Source: Cedecea davisae DSM 4568 (GTDB lineage Bacteria > Pseudomonadota > Gammaproteobacteria > Enterobacterales > Enterobacteriaceae). From it: DNA of 64,000 nucleotides. The notes beneath the pieces are model-generated. The model worked only from the letters and a program-made list of their open reading frames with translations. It was not told the DNA's origin and ran no database searches. Each line of letters opens with the position of its first letter. Within the stretch, counting starts at the first letter, position 1. The stretch is taken from NCBI RefSeq assembly GCF_000412335.2, contig NZ_KE161030.1:847923-911922 (forward strand), in the 5' to 3' direction. Positions 58,984-64,000 of this stretch are shown here, in pieces. Made by a program: the position numbers and the translations under genes.

Positions 58984-59757
58984 TTAGTTGCGCCCAGCCA
59001 TTACGCCGCCGTCCACGTCCCACAGCGCGCCGGTAACCCAGCTGGTATTGTCGGACAGCAGGAAGCTCACCACTTCTGCCACATCGCGCGGAGTGCCTAC
59101 GCGGCCAATCGGGTGGAAGCTGTCAAAACTGCCCATCACGCCCGCGACATCTTCTTTAGGAATAAAACCTTCATAAATCGGCGTGTGCACCACCGCCGGA
59201 GAAACAGCATTGACGCGGATGCCCTGCGGCCCAAGCTCAATGGCGAGATTCTTAGTCAAAGCGTGCAAACCGGCTTTTGCCATTGAATAGGCGGAAGAAG
59301 GCGTTGCGCCGATGGCCTGCTGCGCCCACATGGAACCGATATTCACGATAGAACCTTTAGTCCCGGCGGCCACCATGTTTTTCACCACTTCGCGGGTGAT
59401 GAAGAATGTTGCGCGGTTAATGTTCATATACATGTCGTAGTCGGCTTCTTCATGCTCGATAAACGGTTTTGGGAAGAAAACCCCGGCGGCGTTCACCAGC
59501 AGGCTGATGTCACGATGCTCAGCGTTAATCGCGCTTATCACGCTCTGCATACCTTCGCGGCTCATCAGGTCGGCCACGATGACCGACACTTCGCCCAGAG
59601 CGGAGAGCGCCTGGCGTGCCTGCTCTGCTTTCTCTGCCCGGTTGCCTACCAGCACAACTTTGCCGCCGTTTTCCAGCACCATACGGGCGCTTTCCAGGCC
59701 CATGCCGCTGGTGCCGCCAACAACTAAAAGTTTTTTACCAACAAATGATGCGGACAT
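58984..59757 (-). CDS. Short-chain dehydrogenase/reductase (SDR)
   Basis: 257 residues of the classical SDR fold. The cofactor loop is [11 protein letters not shown] (about 14-24). The catalytic serine is in [10 protein letters not shown], and the YxxxK motif is YSMAKAG. The C-terminus ends with [15 protein letters not shown], typical of the family. It is divergent from a GcvA-type LysR gene across 164 bases, which probably controls it. The substrate is unknown. Confidence 0.9.
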   Translation of the reverse strand: MSASFVGKKLLVVGGTSGMGLESARMVLENGGKVVLVGNRAEKAEQARQALSALGEVSVIVADLMSREGMQSVISAINAEHRDISLLVNAAGVFFPKPFIEHEEADYDMYMNINRATFFITREVVKNMVAAGTKGSIVNIGSMWAQQAIGATPSSAYSMAKAGLHALTKNLAIELGPQGIRVNAVSPAVVHTPIYEGFIPKEDVAGVMGSFDSFHPIGRVGTPRDVAEVVSFLLSDNTSWVTGALWDVDGGVMAGRN

Positions 59758-59921
59758 TGTGACCTCGTTTTATTTTACTGAATAACAGGAGAGCAGCCCG
59801 TTCTGGCGCTCCGGAATGGGCTCAGAATGCCAGCCTCCCTCCGGCGTGGCGAAGCATAAGAACTTGCATAACGAGAAAGAAAAACTATCTTGTAAGCAAT
59901 GTGAGCGAATAGAGAAAAAAG

Positions 59922-60830
59922 ATGAGGTCGCTAAACCGTCTTAAATGGCTGCACGCGTTTGAAGCAGCCGCGCGCCACGGCAGCTTTACCGGGGCGGCAG
60001 AGGAGCTGGGCGTCACGCCTGCGGCGGTTGGCCAACTGGTTCGTTCGCTGGAGGAATGGGTAGGCCACCCGCTGCTGCACCGCACCCGCAGCGGCAAAGA
60101 AAGGCTTAGTCTGGTAGCCGAAGCAAAAGAAGCGTTGCAGGACATCACCGCCGGGCTGGACAGCCTGGAGCAGGGCCTTAACAAACTGCGGGGCGCGAGG
60201 GCCAGAGCGGTCGTGGTTATCACGGCTTCGCAGGTGCTGATGATGAACTGGCTGATGGAGCGGCTAAACCGCTTTTCAGAGCAGCACGACAGCATCGATC
60301 TGCGCCTCAACGTCACCGAAAAACTGACCGACGTGCTGCACGGTGAGGCCGACGTGGGAATCCGCTGCGGCCCCGGAAACTGGCCCGGTTTGCAGTCAAC
60401 GTGGCTGATGGATGAAGAGGCGGTTATCGTGTGTAGCCCGCAGCTGCTGGGCGGCGTTACCGAGGCCGACTGGCTGTCGAAGCAAAAGCTTATCTTTGAT
60501 GACACGCCTCATCCCGGCGCGGATTTCCCCACGTGGGAGAGGATTCTGGCAAATATCGGCGTACCGGCATCTCAGCAAAATGGGCTACACATCAACTCCA
60601 CGTCTGCGGTGATACTGGCTGCGCTGAGCGGGCGCGGCGTGGCGGTTGTACGCAAAGCTCTGGTGCAGCAGCTGATTGAGCATGGGCAGCTGCGCCAGCT
60701 GTTCCCGCAGCATAAATGGCCGCTTCGCTGGTCTTATTTTATAGTCCGTTCAGAAAGATCGACCCGCCGCCAGGAGGTCTCGCTGTTCCACGACTGGCTG
60801 GTGGCCGATGTGGGCGCTACGATTAAATGA
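59922..60830 (+). CDS. GcvA-type LysR-family regulator
   Basis: 302 residues. The LysR helix-turn-helix (about 8-65) reads [47 protein letters not shown], and the effector domain begins near 95. The [25 protein letters not shown] end is typical of the GcvA/AmpR branch. It is divergent from the SDR gene and overlaps the next gene by ATGA. Confidence 0.9.
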   Translation: MRSLNRLKWLHAFEAAARHGSFTGAAEELGVTPAAVGQLVRSLEEWVGHPLLHRTRSGKERLSLVAEAKEALQDITAGLDSLEQGLNKLRGARARAVVVITASQVLMMNWLMERLNRFSEQHDSIDLRLNVTEKLTDVLHGEADVGIRCGPGNWPGLQSTWLMDEEAVIVCSPQLLGGVTEADWLSKQKLIFDDTPHPGADFPTWERILANIGVPASQQNGLHINSTSAVILAALSGRGVAVVRKALVQQLIEHGQLRQLFPQHKWPLRWSYFIVRSERSTRRQEVSLFHDWLVADVGATIK

Positions 60831-62116
60831 TGGAAAAACTGACTGAATTAAAGCGCGCGAAGCGGCTGGCTCTCTCATTACTGCTGATTGCTGCCGCCGT
60901 ATTTATCGCGACTCTGTTTATGCCGCCCGGTTTCTGGGTTAGCGGCCTGAAGGCTATTTCTGAGGCCGCTATGGTCGGCGCGCTGGCGGACTGGTTTGCC
61001 GTGGTGGCGCTTTTTCGCCGCGTGCCGATCCCGTTTATTTCCCGCCATACGGCGATTATTCCGCGTAATAAAGACCGGATTGGCGACAATCTCGGCGTCT
61101 TTGTTCAGGAGAAATTTCTTGATACCCAGTCGCTAATTAACCTTATCCGCCGTCACGAACCGGCCCAGATGATGGGCGCCTGGTTCAGCCAGCCGGATAA
61201 CGCGCGGCGCGTGGGGCAGCATTTGCTCAAGGTGATGGAGGCCTTTCTGTCGCTAACCGATGATGCCCGCATTCAGGGGCTTATTCGCAGGGCGGTGCAT
61301 AAGGCGATTGATAAAGTCGACCTGAGCTACTCCAGCGCATTGCTGCTGGAGAGCCTGACCAAAAATAATCGGCACCAGGCGCTGCTGGACTCGGTTATTG
61401 CCCAACTGCTGACGCTGCTTGCCAAACCTTCAAGTCGGGCGTTTATCGCCCACCAGATAGAACACTGGCTGGAAACCGAGCACCCGATCAAAGCTAAAGT
61501 GCTGCCGACCGAGTGGTTGGGCGAGCAGAGCGCGGAGCTGGTGACGGACGCGGTAAATTCTCTGCTTGATGATGTTAGCCAGGATCGTGCGCATCAAATT
61601 CGCGGCGCTTTCGACCGCGCCGTTCAGCGCCTGATCGAAAATCTGAAAAACGATCCTGAAATGGCGGCGAAAGCGGAAAGCATCAAAGAGTATCTGAAAG
61701 GGGACGAGAAATTTAATCTCTACCTTGGCGAGCTGTGGAACGACCTGCGCGGCTGGCTGAAGGCGGATATCGCCAGCGATGACTCAAGAGTACAAAAACG
61801 TATTGCCGAAGCGGGGCAATGGCTGGGTGAAACGCTGATGGCGGACGCCTCCCTGCGCGCCTCGCTTAACGAGCACCTTGAGCAGGCTGCAAGGCAGGTT
61901 GCGCCGGACTTCTCCGCGTTTCTTACCCGCCACATCAGCGACACGGTAAAAAGCTGGGATGCAAAAGATATGTCGCGCCAGATTGAGCTTAATATTGGCA
62001 AAGATCTGCAATTTATCCGCATCAACGGCACGCTGGTGGGCGGCACGGTTGGGCTGCTGCTATACCTGCTTTCTCAACTGCCGGGCCTGATGGCGGGGTG
62101 GGGCATTCATTTTTAA
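60827..62116 (+). CDS. yjiN: DUF445 inner-membrane protein YjiN
   Basis: 429 residues (E. coli 426). Two N-terminal membrane helices (about 15-35 and 40-60, with [23 protein letters not shown], the DUF445 signature) are followed by a long helical soluble region. One C-terminal membrane helix lies at about 405-425. Its ATG overlaps the stop of the LysR gene (ATGA), an unusual coupling with a regulator. Function is unknown. Confidence 0.9.
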   Translation: MMEKLTELKRAKRLALSLLLIAAAVFIATLFMPPGFWVSGLKAISEAAMVGALADWFAVVALFRRVPIPFISRHTAIIPRNKDRIGDNLGVFVQEKFLDTQSLINLIRRHEPAQMMGAWFSQPDNARRVGQHLLKVMEAFLSLTDDARIQGLIRRAVHKAIDKVDLSYSSALLLESLTKNNRHQALLDSVIAQLLTLLAKPSSRAFIAHQIEHWLETEHPIKAKVLPTEWLGEQSAELVTDAVNSLLDDVSQDRAHQIRGAFDRAVQRLIENLKNDPEMAAKAESIKEYLKGDEKFNLYLGELWNDLRGWLKADIASDDSRVQKRIAEAGQWLGETLMADASLRASLNEHLEQAARQVAPDFSAFLTRHISDTVKSWDAKDMSRQIELNIGKDLQFIRINGTLVGGTVGLLLYLLSQLPGLMAGWGIHF

Positions 62117-62146
62117 GGCACGGAGCGGTTTGCGGCTCCGTGCTTT
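62116..62146. terminator. Hairpin between convergent yjiN and the MFS gene
   Basis: A nine-pair stem GCACGGAGC / GCTCCGTGC with an eight-base loop stands just after the yjiN stop. Short A and T tracts flank it. Confidence 0.55.
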
Positions 62147-62165
62147 GAGCTTTGCCCTGGGGCTG

Positions 62166-63344
62166 TTAATCCGCCAGTTGAGTTCTCGCCAGCCTTTTTT
62201 CCAGCAGCCAAATAAACGGCGGCAGCAGGGCGGAGCTGGCTGCGGCCAGGAGCAGCAGCTGGTTAAGCGAGCGTGTTGTCATCTCTGTGGCCGGAAAGAT
62301 GATGGCCGGGATGAAAAATGCCAGAGCGGTCAGCAGATGCATAATCGCGGTTTGCAGCGAGTTGAACCCGGCTCGCCACTCGTCTTTAGGGTAACGGATA
62401 GAGACAACAGAACTGGCTACAAGGCGGCAATAAGAGGTGCTGATAAAGATAACCATAAACAGCCAGCCCGCCGCAGAGCCGGACAGCGGCAGAGTAAAAG
62501 CCGCGAGGTAAAACGCGCCTGAAAGCAGCGTGATGCAAAAAGCAGAATACTTATTGGCAAGCATGCCGGTGAGCTTTGTTGCCAGAAGCCCGGCAATACC
62601 GCCCAGCAAAAACAACCACGCTAAATTCCCCTCTGCGGCCTGCATTCTCTGGATTAATAGTGGGACCAGTACCGGGATAATCAGCATTGGGCTGAACTGC
62701 GCCAGCCCTGTGGCGGAAGCAAAAAGCAGCAGCTCCGGGGTGATTTTCAGACGCCCTGCGGTTCCTTCCAGGCGCGGCTCCTGAGGCACAAAAACCATCA
62801 CCAGCGCCGATGAAATAAAGCACAGCAGGCCAATAACGCCCAGCGCCAAATGCCAGTGAAAATGGCTGCAAATGAACAGCACTGCAGGCATGCCGACAAT
62901 ACTCACCGCTGAAAAAGAAGCGAGAACCGTCGCCAGTACCTTCGCGCGTTGCGCCGGTGGGGTGAGGTTAATCATTAGCCCAATGCCTACGCCCATGGTG
63001 GTGCCGCCGATAAAACCAGCCAGCAGGCGGAGCACCAGCAGCATGTCAAAGCTTGAAGTGGCGGTGATAGCCAGCGTCAGCAGGCCGAGCAGCGCCATAT
63101 TGCTTACCAGCAGGCGCTTTTTATTGAGCTTATCGACCCATAAAAAAGCGCCAATCCCTGAAATGACCGCCGCCAGGGTGTAGATCCCCGTAATATAGCC
63201 GGACCAGGTGACGGGCACGGAAAAGTCCGGAGCCATAAAGGTAAATACGGGATTGAAAACCATATATTCCAGAGCGTTGGTAAATTGCAGAAAAGCGATT
63301 GTCAGGGCGATAACCGTGAGTCTTTTATTGTCAGTGCGGAGCAT
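62166..63344 (-). CDS. Major facilitator superfamily transporter
   Basis: About 392 residues from the ATG at 63344, which follows CACAGG; an ATG 30 bases earlier has no ribosome site. Twelve hydrophobic helices are present. The loop 2-3 motif GAFLWVDKLNKKRLLVSNM is the degenerate MFS motif A, and GGTTMGVGIGLMINLTPP falls in helices 4-5. It resembles sugar- or drug-efflux MFS proteins (AraJ/SetA-like). It is divergent from a LysR gene that probably controls it. The substrate is unknown. Confidence 0.87.
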   Translation of the reverse strand: MLRTDNKRLTVIALTIAFLQFTNALEYMVFNPVFTFMAPDFSVPVTWSGYITGIYTLAAVISGIGAFLWVDKLNKKRLLVSNMALLGLLTLAITATSSFDMLLVLRLLAGFIGGTTMGVGIGLMINLTPPAQRAKVLATVLASFSAVSIVGMPAVLFICSHFHWHLALGVIGLLCFISSALVMVFVPQEPRLEGTAGRLKITPELLLFASATGLAQFSPMLIIPVLVPLLIQRMQAAEGNLAWLFLLGGIAGLLATKLTGMLANKYSAFCITLLSGAFYLAAFTLPLSGSAAGWLFMVIFISTSYCRLVASSVVSIRYPKDEWRAGFNSLQTAIMHLLTALAFFIPAIIFPATEMTTRSLNQLLLLAAASSALLPPFIWLLEKRLARTQLAD

Positions 63345-63447
63345 ATACAGAGCCTGTGAAAATGAGATGAACACAGTTTGTCATATGGTGAAAAGGGTGA
63401 TTAGCCGTTAAAATTAGCAATCATTTTTATCAATAATGGGATAATCA

Positions 63448-64000
63448 ATGCGCCCGAAAATGGACCTGAATGCCCTGCGTGTTTTTGTTGAAGTGGCAAA
63501 GCACGGCAGCTTTTCCGGGGCCGCAAAAGCGCAGGGAATGCCGACCTCGAACGTCAGCCGCCAGGTGCAGCAGCTGGAGGAGCGGCTGAACCTCAGATTG
63601 ATCGAGCGCACCACCCGGCACCTGAAGCTGACCGAGGCCGGACAGCTGCTTTATACCCGCATGGGCTCCATGCTGGATGCCCTGACGGACGCCGAAGTGG
63701 CGCTTTCGCTCCAGCAAAATCAGCTCACCGGGCAGCTTCGCCTGTGCGTGCCCAACGAGATTGGCCCGGCGCTGTTTGCTAAAGCGCTGGCGGAATTTGC
63801 CGTTATGCATCCGCTGCTGGAGATTTCCTGCACCACCAATCTCTCCGGTGAGGAAGTGCTGAAGCAGGATATTGACCTCGCAGTGATTATCTCTCGCGGC
63901 AAAATGGCGGACAGCAGCATCATTGCCCTTCCTTTGCTTACGTTCCCCTGCTGCGTGGTTGCCGCCCCGCAGCTGTTGCAGAAAGTTGGCCACCCCACGC
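63448..64000 (+). CDS. LysR-family regulator (partial, cut by the window end)
   Basis: 184 codons are inside the window; the 3' end lies beyond 64000. The N-terminus reads MRPKMDLNALRVFVEVAKHGSFSGAAKAQGMPTSNVSRQVQQLEERLNLRLIERTTRHLKLTEAG, a clear LysR helix-turn-helix. The effector domain starts near residue 92. The start could also be the ATG at 63460; neither has a strong ribosome site. It is divergent from the MFS gene. An open frame on the opposite strand (63445-63993) is its shadow. Confidence 0.9.
   Translation, partial: MRPKMDLNALRVFVEVAKHGSFSGAAKAQGMPTSNVSRQVQQLEERLNLRLIERTTRHLKLTEAGQLLYTRMGSMLDALTDAEVALSLQQNQLTGQLRLCVPNEIGPALFAKALAEFAVMHPLLEISCTTNLSGEEVLKQDIDLAVIISRGKMADSSIIALPLLTFPCCVVAAPQLLQKVGHPT

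Noticed and set aside
63445-63993. A 182-residue minus-strand frame at the window end
   Set aside because: It is the antisense of a clear LysR gene that runs off the window on the plus strand.

Overview
The window is chromosomal DNA from a member of the Enterobacteriaceae. Gene order and protein sequences from 1 to about 19.3 kb match the enteric clpX-lon-hupB-ppiD-ybaV-fadM-queC-ybaE-cof-decR-mdlAB-glnK-amtB-tesB-ybaY-atl-ffs block almost gene for gene. A cdsH cysteine desulfhydrase lies beside decR, as in Salmonella but not E. coli K-12. An ERIC element and a hairpin repeat typical of enterics are present. I cannot fix the genus; it is not E. coli or Salmonella, because the order after ffs is quite different.

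Layout. 1-19.3 kb: housekeeping core (proteolysis, nucleoid protein, periplasmic folding, queuosine, cysteine breakdown, ABC exporters, ammonium sensing and uptake, thioesterase, 4.5S RNA). 19.3-26.4 kb: AT-rich accessory segment with one giant 2219-residue protein. It has an N-terminal hydrophobic segment, three diverged tandem repeats of about 540 residues, and a C-terminal R / STS / ExE ADP-ribosyltransferase domain. 26.4-31.5 kb: a drug/metabolite transporter with an Lrp-type regulator, a two-gene ribbon-helix-helix cassette, a MocR regulator with a YczE-type membrane protein, and a tandem GNAT acetyltransferase. 31.5-40.4 kb: gdhA, fepA with a Fur box, cstA-ybdD, and ivbL-ilvBN with its attenuator. 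40.5-44.3 kb: the L-lactate operon lldPRD with two LldR operators. 44.3-48.4 kb: a cupin, a four-gene bufferin-type RiPP operon (bufA-bufB-bufC-DoxX), an exported alpha/beta hydrolase and a DUF1471 protein. 48.5-53.2 kb: fdnGHI with an in-frame selenocysteine UGA and its SECIS hairpin. 53.4-64 kb: a dienelactone hydrolase, three LysR regulators with neighbouring enzymes or transporters, an ankyrin protein with a Tat-exported amidohydrolase, uspG, a short-chain dehydrogenase, yjiN and an MFS transporter. The last LysR gene is cut by the window end.

The two most interesting items are the giant ADP-ribosyltransferase protein downstream of ffs and the bufferin operon. The first is a toxin or effector candidate with repeats I do not recognise, no visible secretion genes and no obvious immunity gene. 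The second is a post-translationally modified, cysteine-rich exported peptide system linked to copper in other bacteria. Several regulatory sites can be read directly: a sigma-32 promoter at lon, paired NtrC sites and a sigma-54 promoter at glnK, a Fur box at fepA, LldR operators at lldP, an FNR-like site at fdnG, and the ilvB attenuator.
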